Assembly (NCBI GenBank): GCA_902825795.1 | Contig: CADECG010000014.1 | Coordinates: forward strand, 1 to 42,102 | Direction of reading: 5' to 3' | DNA from: an uncultured Bacteroidota bacterium | Lineage (GTDB): Bacteria > Bacteroidota > Bacteroidia > Flavobacteriales_F > PHOS-HE28 | Length of the DNA stretch: 42,102 bases | Shown here: positions 15,487-23,502 of the stretch, piece after piece | Position numbering within the stretch: position 1 is the first letter of the stretch | How the letters are laid out: every line of letters starts with the position of its first letter | Translations under genes and position numbers: made by a program | Notes under the pieces: generated by a model | The model's database searches: none | Told to the model about the DNA's origin: nothing | Seen by the model: the letters and a program-made list of their open reading frames with translations, nothing else

Positions 15487-17001
15487 ATGAAGAGCCGCAC
15501 GAACCCGACTTGGGCCGTTCGCGCGGCTCTTCTGTTCTTGATCTGTTGGTCTCCATGCCACTTGGCAAGAGCACAGGGTCTGAACAACCTCTGGATGGGG
15601 GGCACCAATAGCGAGGAACCAATGCCCTTTGGTGGCACGGACCTGAACTTCATTTCTGGCAATGTGATGGTATCCTATACCAACAGAGACATTGACTTTC
15701 GAAGGACTTCGGCGAACATCACCGACCAAAGTGGCAACCTGCTAATGAGCACAAATGGTTCCTATTTGGCCAACGCCACCGGCGATACGATGCTCAATGG
15801 GTCAGGTCTTAATCCTAGCGCTTACACAGCTCTTTTTCCTGAAGGGCTGTACCTCGGTCAATCCGCTCTGGTGTTACCTAAGCCACAAGAAGTCGGTGCC
15901 TATTATTTGATCCATGGCACTGTAGATGACATAGTCGGTCAGGTGGCAAACTTCCTCTACTTGACCGCGATCGACATGGGACTGGATGGGGGCCTAGGTG
16001 GTGTGGTGCTGAAGAACCAGATCCTCATAGCGGACGACCTCAATGTAGCAAAGATCACAGCCGTCCGACATGCTAACGGCCGGGATTGGTGGGTGTTCTG
16101 CCACAAGGCAAATACGAACACGTTCTACCGCTTGCTCGTCACCCCGGATGGGGTGAGTATAGATGGAACTCAATCCATTGGGATCAACCGCCCAGCAGAC
16201 GCTGGTCAGGTTTGCTTTTCACCGGACGGCAGCCGGTTCGCCTATTACTGGGGTGATGACGAACTAGAGGTGTTCGATTTCGACCGATGTTCCGGTTTGT
16301 TCTCAAACGCCGTGTTCATCGTTGTGCCAGACGCCTATGCTGGGCCGGGTGTGGCATTCTCCCCCAACAGCCGCTTTCTTTATGTGTCCTCGGTCGAGGA
16401 TGTCTACCAATATGATATGCAGGCAGCGGACATCGAGGCGTCGATGGTCCACATTGCCACATGGGATGGATTCTATTCACCCGGGCCACCATTTGCCACG
16501 CTCTTCGATATCGCACAACTCGCTCCGGACGGCAAGGTCTACATAGCTACAGGGAACTCGACATTGCATCTGCATGTGATCCATGACCCTGACCAGCCTG
16601 GACTATTGTGCAACATGGTTCAACACGACCTGGAGTTGCCGACATACTATAGCAACTCCCTTCCCAACCACCCCAACTACCATTTGGGGCCGGTGGATGG
16701 CAGCCTGTGCGACAGTTTGGGGATCAATACTGGGTTGCAGGAGGAGGAGAAGCAGCACCTTGTGCTTAACTCCTTTCCCAATCCTACCTCAGGACCGTTC
16801 ATGTTGAGTTATCCTGCGCAAAGCGTGGTGGGCGAATTGGAAGTGCGTGACCTGTCGGGAAGGATCGTGCGAAGCGAACGGATCCCGCAATGGAGTACGG
16901 TGCATCGCGTGGCACTCGATCACGCAGCAGAAGGGTTGTACATGTGCCGGATGCGATGGCAAGGACTGGAGGCCGTTGTGCGGATCATCATTGAGCGCTG
17001 A
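15487..17001 (+). CDS. Secreted WD40-like propeller protein with T9SS sorting domain
   Basis: 504 residues from the ATG at 15487, chosen because it opens a signal peptide (about 1-29, ending LARAQ); the longer frame starts inside hicA. The mature protein resembles the Bacteroidota surface proteins that start with LNNLWMGG and continue as a PD40/WD40-like propeller (CFSPDGSRFAYY, VAFSPNSRFLYVSS, LAPDGKVYIA). It ends in a T9SS type A sorting domain (LNSFPNPTSGPFMLSY start, AEGLYMCRM). Conserved phrases near the middle (NHPNYHLGPVDGSLCDSLGI) are typical of gliding- or adhesion-related proteins in this phylum, but the function is unknown. It is probably part of the segment inserted next to fdhA. 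Confidence 0.87.
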   Translation: MKSRTNPTWAVRAALLFLICWSPCHLARAQGLNNLWMGGTNSEEPMPFGGTDLNFISGNVMVSYTNRDIDFRRTSANITDQSGNLLMSTNGSYLANATGDTMLNGSGLNPSAYTALFPEGLYLGQSALVLPKPQEVGAYYLIHGTVDDIVGQVANFLYLTAIDMGLDGGLGGVVLKNQILIADDLNVAKITAVRHANGRDWWVFCHKANTNTFYRLLVTPDGVSIDGTQSIGINRPADAGQVCFSPDGSRFAYYWGDDELEVFDFDRCSGLFSNAVFIVVPDAYAGPGVAFSPNSRFLYVSSVEDVYQYDMQAADIEASMVHIATWDGFYSPGPPFATLFDIAQLAPDGKVYIATGNSTLHLHVIHDPDQPGLLCNMVQHDLELPTYYSNSLPNHPNYHLGPVDGSLCDSLGINTGLQEEEKQHLVLNSFPNPTSGPFMLSYPAQSVVGELEVRDLSGRIVRSERIPQWSTVHRVALDHAAEGLYMCRMRWQGLEAVVRIIIER

Positions 17002-17192
17002 ACATCGGGTTGTGTAGGCTCACTTGCGTGAGGGGGCGAAGCGGCAGCCCTGCGCAGGCGTGGCCTTGCGGGCGCGTGCTACGAGGAGGCGACTAAGGAG
17101 CCCCTGCAGTGCCGCGACCGCTGGACACGACAAGTCCGGCTAAAGCGAAGCACGCGACCCGAGCCGCATTTGGGCGAGGGGCACGCCCTCAC

Positions 17193-20060
17193 TCACGCCT
17201 TCGCCACCACTTCCCCCGCCCCCCGCAAGTGCGTCTTGCGTGCCTTCCGAATTCGGCAGGAGACCACCTTGTATTCCGGACACATCGCCAAGCTGTCACT
17301 CACACTCGACGTGATGAGGTTCAGCATCATCTCAGGGAAATGGAACGTGCTTGAAAGGATCCCCGGCTTCACCTCGTCGGTGATCAGCGCCTTGATGTCC
17401 ACTTTGCCGCGCGCGCTTTCCACGCAGACCATATCGCCCTCGGCGATGCCGTGCTTGGCGGCATCTTCGGGGTTGATGAGCAGCACGTCCTCGGTGAGGA
17501 TCTCGCCGTTGCCGGTGCGCCGCGTCATGGCGCCGCAGTTGTAGTGCTCCAGCTCGCGGTTGGTGGTGATGATGTAGGGGAACTCCGCCTGGTTGGCCTT
17601 CACCTCGGGGCTCATCTCCCACGCGTTGAAGTAGAAGTGGCCGAGGCCGCGCTTGAAGGTGTCGGTATGCAGGATCTTGGTGTCGGTGCCGTCGGCGTGT
17701 ACGGGCCATTGCTTGCCTTGCTCGCCGAGCTCGTCCCACTTCACGCCTTTGAAGAAGGGCGCGATGCGGCTGATCTCCTGGAGGATCCAGTCGGGCTCGT
17801 AGGTGCTCTTGGCGTTGCCGCTCTTGCGACCCGTCTTGGCGGCGTAGCGCTCCATGATGTCGCAGATGATCTGGCCATCCGGCTTGGTGCCTTCCACGGG
17901 AGCCACGGCAGCGTTCACGCGTTGGATGCGGCGTTCGCCGTTGGTGAAGGTGCCGCTCTTCTCCAGGAAGCTGGCACCGGGCAGCACGACGTGCGCGAGC
18001 TTGGCGGTCTCCGTCATGAAGAGCTCCTGCACCACGAAGAGGTCGAGCGCGCCGAGGGCCTTGCGTACATGGTTGGTGTTGGGGTCCGTCTGGCCCATGT
18101 CCTCGCCGCAGACCCACATCGCTTTCAGGGTGCCGACGAGCGCGGCATCATACATCTGCGGGATCTTCTTGCCCACGACGTTCGGCACATGCACGCCATA
18201 GAAGTCGTCGTAGAGCTTGCTGTACTCGGGCGTGTCCACGGCGAAGTAGCCGGCGCCCTGGTGCGGCTGGCAGCCCATGTCGGCCGCGCCCTGCACGTTG
18301 TTCTGTCCGCGCAGCGGGTTCACACCCACGCCGCGGCGGCCGATGTTGCCGGTCATCATGGCGATGTCGGCGATCTGCATCACGGTGAAGGTGCCTTGGT
18401 AGTGCTCGGTGACACCAAGACCATGGAAGCTCATCGCGGCGGGTGAGCTCGCGTAAGCGATCGCCGCCTTGCGCACCAGCTCGCGGTCCACGCCCGTGAC
18501 CTTCTCCATCTCGGCGACATCCACGCTGAGCAGTTCCTTATTGAAATCGGCATAGCCCTCCGTGCGCGTGTCGATGAACTCCTGTTTCACCAAGCCCTCG
18601 CTCACGATGTAGTACATGAACATGTTGAGCAGCGCCACGTTGGTGCCGGGGCGCAACTGCAGGTGGTACTTCGCGTAGCGGGCCAGCTCGGTGCGGCGCG
18701 GGTCGATCACGATCAGGGTCTTCCCCTTCATGATCTGCTGCTTGATCTTGGCACCGGTCACGGGGTGCGCGTCCGTCGGGTTCGCGCCGATCACCATGAT
18801 GGTGTGCGTGTCCTTCAGGTCGTCGATGCTGTTGGTCGCAGCGCCGGTGCCAAAGGTCTTCTGCATGCCGAGCGCGGTAGGCGAGTGGCACACGCGCGCG
18901 CAACTGTCGATGTTGTTGGTGCCCACCTGCACGCGGAAGAATTTCTGCATGAGGTAGTTCTCCTCGTTCGGGCAGCGCGCGCTGCTCACACCGGCGAGCG
19001 CATCGGGACCGTGCTTCTCAACGATGTCCGCGAACTTGTCGACGATGAAGTCGTAGGCCTCATCCCATGTTGCGGGAACGAGTTCGCCGTTGCGGCGGAT
19101 CAACGGTGTGCGCAGCCGCTCCGGATGATCATAGAAGTGGAACGCATAACGTCCCTTCAAACAGGTATGCCCTTGGTTCGATTCAGCATCGTACGGCGCG
19201 GTGATGGCGACGACCTTGTTGTCCTTCACTTTCACTTCGAGGTTGCAGCCCACGCCGCAGTATGTGCAAACGCTGCGCACCACCTCATCGGCCTTGGTCT
19301 CCTTGCTCTTGAACACATCGGTGATGGCGCTCGTGGGGCAGGCCTGGGCGCAGGCGCCGCAACTCACGCAATCGCTCTTGAAGAAGCTCTCATCCGTGCC
19401 CTTCGCGATGTGGCTGTCGAAACCGCGACCGGCCATCGTGAGCACGAATTCGCCCTGCACTTCGTCGCAGGCCCGCACGCAGCGGTAGCAGCTGATGCAC
19501 GCGCTGAGGTCGCTCACCATGTACGGATGGCTCGTGTCCATCGGCGTGTTCTGGTGCGTCTTGCCTTTCGGGTAGCGCACGCTGTCGATGTCGAAGCCGA
19601 TCTGCTGCACCACGTTGTAGAGCTCGTTCGCGCCGTGGTCCTCGGTCTTCAGCCGCTCGGTGTCGTAATCGGTGAGCACCAGCTCGATGATGTTCTTCCG
19701 CAGCCGCTCCATGCGCGGGCTGTTGGTGGTGATGTACATACCCTTGCCCACGGGCGAGTGGCAGGAGGCCATCACTTTGGCGGGACCATCTTCTTGTAGC
19801 GCGACTTCCACGGAACACACGCGGCAGCTGCCGAAGGGCTCGAGGTTCGGCGCATCGCAGAGCGTTGGCACGGGGTTCGGTCCGATATGCCGGCGCATGA
19901 AGGCCAGCATCGTTTCGTTCTTGTTGATCCGGTAGGCTTTGCCGTCGATGTACGCGACGTCGACCTCGGTGGCGACCGCGTTGGAAGTAGTGGGAGCGCT
20001 TTGGGTGCGCGCCGCGGGTCCTGTGCTTGAACCGGTACGGGCGAATGGCGTTGACTTCAT
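17193..20060 (-). CDS. fdhA: Formate dehydrogenase alpha subunit (Mo/W-bisMGD, Cys type)
   Basis: 955 residues from the ATG at 20060. Domains in order: a [2Fe-2S] ferredoxin domain (Cys68, 79, 82, 100); two [4Fe-4S] clusters (CISCYRCVRAC at 188-198; CVSCGACAQAC at 231-241); the molybdopterin oxidoreductase [4Fe-4S] site (Cys265, 268, 272, 300); and the catalytic domain with Mo-ligand Cys391 followed by His392 (RVCHSP), so no selenocysteine. The LRGQNNVQGAADMG motif is diagnostic of formate dehydrogenases, and the C-terminal domain binds the dinucleotide. The His-Cys3 cluster motif that NuoG-type relatives carry at about 120-165 is missing. It oxidises formate or reduces CO2, with Moco from the moa/moe/mob genes and sulfuration by FdhD. 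No diaphorase subunit is adjacent, so the electron partner is unknown. The last 55 codons differ in codon use from the duplicated copies. Confidence 0.93.
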   Translation of the reverse strand: MKSTPFARTGSSTGPAARTQSAPTTSNAVATEVDVAYIDGKAYRINKNETMLAFMRRHIGPNPVPTLCDAPNLEPFGSCRVCSVEVALQEDGPAKVMASCHSPVGKGMYITTNSPRMERLRKNIIELVLTDYDTERLKTEDHGANELYNVVQQIGFDIDSVRYPKGKTHQNTPMDTSHPYMVSDLSACISCYRCVRACDEVQGEFVLTMAGRGFDSHIAKGTDESFFKSDCVSCGACAQACPTSAITDVFKSKETKADEVVRSVCTYCGVGCNLEVKVKDNKVVAITAPYDAESNQGHTCLKGRYAFHFYDHPERLRTPLIRRNGELVPATWDEAYDFIVDKFADIVEKHGPDALAGVSSARCPNEENYLMQKFFRVQVGTNNIDSCARVCHSPTALGMQKTFGTGAATNSIDDLKDTHTIMVIGANPTDAHPVTGAKIKQQIMKGKTLIVIDPRRTELARYAKYHLQLRPGTNVALLNMFMYYIVSEGLVKQEFIDTRTEGYADFNKELLSVDVAEMEKVTGVDRELVRKAAIAYASSPAAMSFHGLGVTEHYQGTFTVMQIADIAMMTGNIGRRGVGVNPLRGQNNVQGAADMGCQPHQGAGYFAVDTPEYSKLYDDFYGVHVPNVVGKKIPQMYDAALVGTLKAMWVCGEDMGQTDPNTNHVRKALGALDLFVVQELFMTETAKLAHVVLPGASFLEKSGTFTNGERRIQRVNAAVAPVEGTKPDGQIICDIMERYAAKTGRKSGNAKSTYEPDWILQEISRIAPFFKGVKWDELGEQGKQWPVHADGTDTKILHTDTFKRGLGHFYFNAWEMSPEVKANQAEFPYIITTNRELEHYNCGAMTRRTGNGEILTEDVLLINPEDAAKHGIAEGDMVCVESARGKVDIKALITDEVKPGILSSTFHFPEMMLNLITSSVSDSLAMCPEYKVVSCRIRKARKTHLRGAGEVVAKA

Positions 20061-20169
20061 AGGAGCGGAGGCGTGATGGACGAAGATAGCGGCGTCATTG
20101 GGCAACCGTCGGCAGGGCATTCGTCTTTCCAGCGGACCTACCTTGGCCCGCCACCCGACCATTCCCCCT

Positions 20170-20448
20170 ATGCCTGCGATCACGTTCAAGTTGAAGCTTA
20201 TCGGTATGGACCGAGCTGTGAATCCTGATTTCCTTGAGACTGTAACGCGTACCAACGAAAAGGCGCAAGTGTTGCTCGAGCGCTATGAGCAGGCCGGTCC
20301 GTTCGCCTGTGAAGAGCACCCGGACGGAGTGCCGGTGATCGAGGTGTGCGCCATCTTCCAGAGCAGTGTGAAGGTGCGCAAGCTGAAGTTCTGCTGCCAG
20401 GCCTTGGCGGACCAGGTGGAGGCCCGGATGGCCGAAATGGTGAAGTGA
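20170..20448 (+). CDS. Small hypothetical protein
   Basis: 92 residues from the ATG at 20170; the longer frame overlaps the fdhA upstream region. The body reads as one alpha/beta domain: a strand (PAITFKLKLIGM), a helix (NEKAQVLLERYEQAG), a strand pair with ACEEHPDGVPVIEVCAIFQ, and a C-terminal helix (FCCQALADQVEARMAEM). It has no signal peptide, so it is probably cytosolic. It is divergent from fdhA and converges on the next T9SS gene. I do not recognise the family. It may be a regulator or accessory to FdhA, but this rests on position alone. Confidence 0.6.
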   Translation: MPAITFKLKLIGMDRAVNPDFLETVTRTNEKAQVLLERYEQAGPFACEEHPDGVPVIEVCAIFQSSVKVRKLKFCCQALADQVEARMAEMVK

Positions 20449-20458
20449 GCAGCGGGGC

Positions 20459-22060
20459 TTACTCCACCCCGAACCGCACGGTAGCGCCCAGCTCTTGCAC
20501 TTCGAGCACGTAGGTGCCGCGGGCCAGTCCTTCGATCGCGATCTGCTGACCCGTAGCGTGCACGACCGATCTGCGCACCACCCGGCCCGACAAGTCGAGG
20601 ACAACGAGCGTTGCCGGCATAGGCGTGCCTTGCGGTAGCTGAACGTATGCGCTGCCATGTGCAGGGTTCGGGTGGATGAGGATCCCGCTGGACGTGGTAT
20701 TGTCCACGGCGATCACCGTGCTCACGTCCTCGGTGCCATCGGTGTCGATGCTGCGCAACCGGTAGTAGTTCATGCCGGCGTGCGGCGTACCGTCCTTGGT
20801 CAGGTAATCGATCTGTCCATTGCTGTTGCCCGCGGCCTCAACGGTAATGATCGGTTCGAACATGTCGCCGTCCGCGCTGCGCTCCACTTCGAACCGTGCG
20901 CTGTTCTGCTCGCTGGCCGTGGCCCATTCCAGCACATTGGCCCCACCGTTGTTGCGGCCGGTGAAGGAGAGGAGTTCGATAGGCAAGGGGACCACCGTAC
21001 AATTCGCCGTGTAGGCAGTGGAGCACGGTGCGCAGGTGGGGGAGAAGAAACGGCCTTCGGCGGTCGCGGTCCATTGGGTGTTGTTGCGTCCGAGAACCGT
21101 GGTGGCACTTGTGCCCCCGTTGTTCTGCAGGCCTTGCACCGCGTTGCCGTTGTTCCAAGTGGCGCAGATCGGCTTGCTCAGGATCAACGACTCAATGCAG
21201 TTCGTCCGCTCGTACAGTACGATCTGGCTACTGTAGAGCTGACCGGTACACAGGAACATGGGCACGTTCAAGTAACTCACCACGAACCTTCGGTACGGCG
21301 CAACCCCTAAGGTTTGGTAGAACACACTGCCACCCACACCCGGATTGATATCCTGCCACGGATCCAACACTGCATTATGCGGCTGGGCGGGTGTGCCGCT
21401 CGGTATAGCCACAGTGATATAGGGGCTGTACAAGCCTGCATTGGCCAGATTGAACGTGATGTAATTGTTCGACGAGATCACGCACTGTGTGTAGTTCGTG
21501 CCATTGAAGCAGAAGGTGAAGCCGATGTTCACTACAGGGCTGTGCACATCATCGGTAAGGGTCAATGCGGTGCCCGCATAAGGGTCGGCCGCGTATGGCA
21601 CAGCGGTCTGTGCGTAGCACATAGGCGTGGGACAGGTAATGGTCAGCGTGTACGCCCCTGTAGCGCCACCGAATCCATGCACGAGAATGTGGTAGGTGGT
21701 GCCAAGAACACTGACCCAACTCACTTGTGATTGCAGTCCGCAGAGATCGTCGTTGCCCACAGTACACACAAGCGCGCCGCATGCACCGGTATACACTCTG
21801 ATCTTGGTGTCATAGCCACTTCCACACAACGAGGCCACCACAGGATTGCCCGTCCCAACGAACCGGAACCACACCCCACCGCCCGTACCGCTCGTGGTGC
21901 CGCAGACCGGCGGATTATCCACCGTGAACGCGGTGGTATTGCCGGCCACCACCGCACCGCATGCGATCAACGTACCGGGACATGCATCGGTTTGGCCCCA
22001 AGCACGCTGCTCAACAAGCAGAGCAGCACAACACACCGTCAACAACAAGAGCCGTTTCAT
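20459..22060 (-). CDS. Secreted multi-domain protein with T9SS sorting domain
   Basis: 533 residues. A signal peptide (about 1-22) is followed by a beta-sandwich like the prepeptidase C-terminal (PPC) domain (about 25-140: GGVWFRFVGTGNPVVASLCGSGYDTKIRVYTG ... YHILVHGFGGATGAYTLTI). Next comes a region of about 150-330 resembling extracellular domains of the nidogen/MAM-like class (FNGTNYTQCVISSNNYITF ... HNAVLDPWQDINPGVGGSVFYQTLGVAPYRRFVVSY). The phrase PLPIELLSFTGRNNGGANVLEWATASEQN (about 355-385) is the typical Bacteroidota lead-in to a fibronectin-like domain, and a T9SS type A sorting domain ends the protein. It is surface-exposed; the function is not known. Its ATG overlaps the stop of the upstream gene (ATGA). 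Confidence 0.88.
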   Translation of the reverse strand: MKRLLLLTVCCAALLVEQRAWGQTDACPGTLIACGAVVAGNTTAFTVDNPPVCGTTSGTGGGVWFRFVGTGNPVVASLCGSGYDTKIRVYTGACGALVCTVGNDDLCGLQSQVSWVSVLGTTYHILVHGFGGATGAYTLTITCPTPMCYAQTAVPYAADPYAGTALTLTDDVHSPVVNIGFTFCFNGTNYTQCVISSNNYITFNLANAGLYSPYITVAIPSGTPAQPHNAVLDPWQDINPGVGGSVFYQTLGVAPYRRFVVSYLNVPMFLCTGQLYSSQIVLYERTNCIESLILSKPICATWNNGNAVQGLQNNGGTSATTVLGRNNTQWTATAEGRFFSPTCAPCSTAYTANCTVVPLPIELLSFTGRNNGGANVLEWATASEQNSARFEVERSADGDMFEPIITVEAAGNSNGQIDYLTKDGTPHAGMNYYRLRSIDTDGTEDVSTVIAVDNTTSSGILIHPNPAHGSAYVQLPQGTPMPATLVVLDLSGRVVRRSVVHATGQQIAIEGLARGTYVLEVQELGATVRFGVE

Positions 22061-22413
22061 TCGGTCTGGGTGCTGGGTTGCTGTGGCGAAAGAATGAGGC
22101 CATTGCTCACGTACACATTGCCTTCAAGAACATAGCCGTGCGCTTGCAGCAGGGCCTTCAACGTGGTGTGGTCGAGCACCACGTTCGCTGCCAACTTGAA
22201 CACATCGGCCTCGTCGATGAACGAGCAGAACAGTACCGCAGGTTCGTTCACCAATGCCGCCTGCAAGGCCTTGGCGGCCACCGGTTCCGCAATGCCTTGC
22301 ACTGCGAATTTGTATACCAACTGATCCTCTGGCTGCTGCGCGCGCATGGTTGCCGACAGACACAACAAAGTCATCGCGAACAGCACTGGGAACACGGGAT
22401 ACTTGAGGGACAT
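22057..22413 (-). CDS. Hypothetical exported protein of ferredoxin-like fold
   Basis: 118 residues from the ATG at 22413, which opens a signal peptide (about 1-25, ending MRAQ). The mature part, DQLVYKFAVQGIAEPVAAKALQAALV through KALLQAHGYVLEGNVYVSNG, suggests the beta-alpha-beta-beta-alpha-beta pattern of heavy-metal-associated-like domains. It lacks the CxxC metal site of that family, so metal transport is unlikely. It overlaps the T9SS gene by ATGA, so both are probably made from one mRNA, and it may be an accessory to that surface protein. A weak TAnnTTTG-like box (TAGTTTCG, minus strand 22439-22432) lies upstream. Confidence 0.7.
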   Translation of the reverse strand: MSLKYPVFPVLFAMTLLCLSATMRAQQPEDQLVYKFAVQGIAEPVAAKALQAALVNEPAVLFCSFIDEADVFKLAANVVLDHTTLKALLQAHGYVLEGNVYVSNGLILSPQQPSTQTE

Positions 22414-22504
22414 CGCTGCGCGGTAGACGAACGAAACTAGGCCCCCCTGCAGCGGAACGCAAGGGGAATAGTTGCAGGGCGGGAGGCAACCCTGAAGTGC
22501 CTTC

Positions 22505-22521
22505 TGCGACAGGAGGTCGCA
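22505..22521. terminator. Hairpin after the YciI-like gene
   Basis: TGCGAC-AGGAG-GTCGCA is a perfect six-pair stem, about 15 bases past the stop of the gene that ends at 22536 on the minus strand. No T-run follows, so termination is only possible. Confidence 0.3.
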
Positions 22522-22535
22522 AGGCTGGTCAGCCG

Positions 22536-22934
22536 TTATCGCAGTACCGTTCCCACCGACCCGTACCACGGGTGGATCTCGTACTTCAATTGTCCCGCCT
22601 TCACAAAGGGGTCCGCCTTCAGATAGCCCTCCACTTCGTCGCTGGTGTCGCAGTCGTACAGCAGCAGCCCGCGCCAATGGCCTTTGTCGCCGAAAGGTCC
22701 GCCCATGATGATAAGGCCGCGCTTGCTCTGCAGGTCTTGGTGTTCCAAATGTGCCTTCAGGGTAGCTGCGGAAGTGACGCTATCGAGCGGGGCGGCATCG
22801 CCCTTCGTGTAGAGCACGAACCAATACTGCTTCATATGGTACGTACTGTCGGCGATGGTGACGTCGAAGGTCCTCTGGGCGTGCAGTGAGAGGGTGAGAG
22901 CGTAAAAGAGCGAGAGCGCTATGATCTGTTTCAT
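22536..22934 (-). CDS. Secreted YciI-like protein
   Basis: 132 residues with a signal peptide (about 1-19, ending LHAQ) followed by a YCII-related dimeric alpha/beta-barrel domain: QYWFVLYTKGDAA, KAHLEHQDLQSKRGLIIMGGPFGDKGHWRGLLLYDCDTSDEVEGYLKADPFVKAG, YEIHPWYGS. The His in LEHQ and the -DPF- motif are conserved in the family. Cytosolic YciI proteins are small and of unknown or hydrolase-like role, and an exported version is less common. The gene starts inside the stop of the GrpB-like gene (ATGA), so the two are co-translated. Confidence 0.83.
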   Translation of the reverse strand: MKQIIALSLFYALTLSLHAQRTFDVTIADSTYHMKQYWFVLYTKGDAAPLDSVTSAATLKAHLEHQDLQSKRGLIIMGGPFGDKGHWRGLLLYDCDTSDEVEGYLKADPFVKAGQLKYEIHPWYGSVGTVLR

Positions 22935-23497
22935 GATCCTTGGGTCCTGGCTTTTGCAACAATGGAAGCGATGAAGTCGGTCTTCCCGATGGTGTATGCA
23001 GCGCGATCATTCGGATGGGCCGTGTGGAGGACGCGCTTCAGGGCCTCGTAGCGCAATGCTTCCTCGGGATGCGCGCGGAGGAAGTCACGGAAAAGCAGGC
23101 GATCGAGCGAAGCCTGATCGGGTTGCACCATGTGCACGTGCTCGGTGCGTTCGCCACGCGCATCGCGACCAATGAACCAGGCGTAAAAGGGCGCGCGTTC
23201 ACCCATGGTGGGCCGCCAGATGTATTCGTAGCCGAGATCCTTCATTACGGGGACCACCTCGCGTCGCACACGGTCGAGGCTTACCACCTCCACCTGCACG
23301 TCGATGATCGGTTTCGCGCTGAGACCGGGCACCGCGGTGCTGCCGATGTGGGCAATGCGCGTAACGAGGTCGAGCGGCAACGAACGCTGGAGTTTCATTT
23401 CCAGCGCCTGATAGCGCTGCGGCCAACGCTCGTCGTACGGCACGATATCGATCCGCTCCCGCGTGAGTTCGGCGATCCGTTCGCGGTGCTCCGTCAT
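22931..23497 (-). CDS. GrpB-family (UPF0157) nucleotidyltransferase-like protein
   Basis: 188 residues from the ATG at 23497; the longer frame upstream is antisense-like and overlaps fdhD. Family features are clear: VPYDERWPQRYQALEMKLQRSL, the nucleotidyltransferase-like IAHIGSTAVPGLSAKPIIDVQVEV (GSTxVPGLxAKPxID), then HVHMVQPDQASLDRLLFRDFLRAHPEEALRYEALKR, and YTIGKTDFI near the end. The biochemical role of GrpB proteins is unsettled; the fold is that of nucleotidyltransferases. It starts five bases after the fdhD stop, so it probably shares a transcript with fdhD and the YciI-like gene. Confidence 0.87.
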   Translation of the reverse strand: MTEHRERIAELTRERIDIVPYDERWPQRYQALEMKLQRSLPLDLVTRIAHIGSTAVPGLSAKPIIDVQVEVVSLDRVRREVVPVMKDLGYEYIWRPTMGERAPFYAWFIGRDARGERTEHVHMVQPDQASLDRLLFRDFLRAHPEEALRYEALKRVLHTAHPNDRAAYTIGKTDFIASIVAKARTQGS

Positions 23498-23502
23498 GGC
23501 CG

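Noticed and set aside
17002..17192. Possible repeat or RNA in the gap after the T9SS gene
   Set aside because: Short GC-rich inverted pieces such as GAGGG/CCCTC exist, but nothing beyond chance for this composition and no T-run.
18663..19799. Long open frame on the plus strand inside fdhA
   Set aside because: It is the antisense of a clear formate dehydrogenase gene; high GC makes such shadow frames common, and its sequence is Ala/His/Val-biased with no domain.
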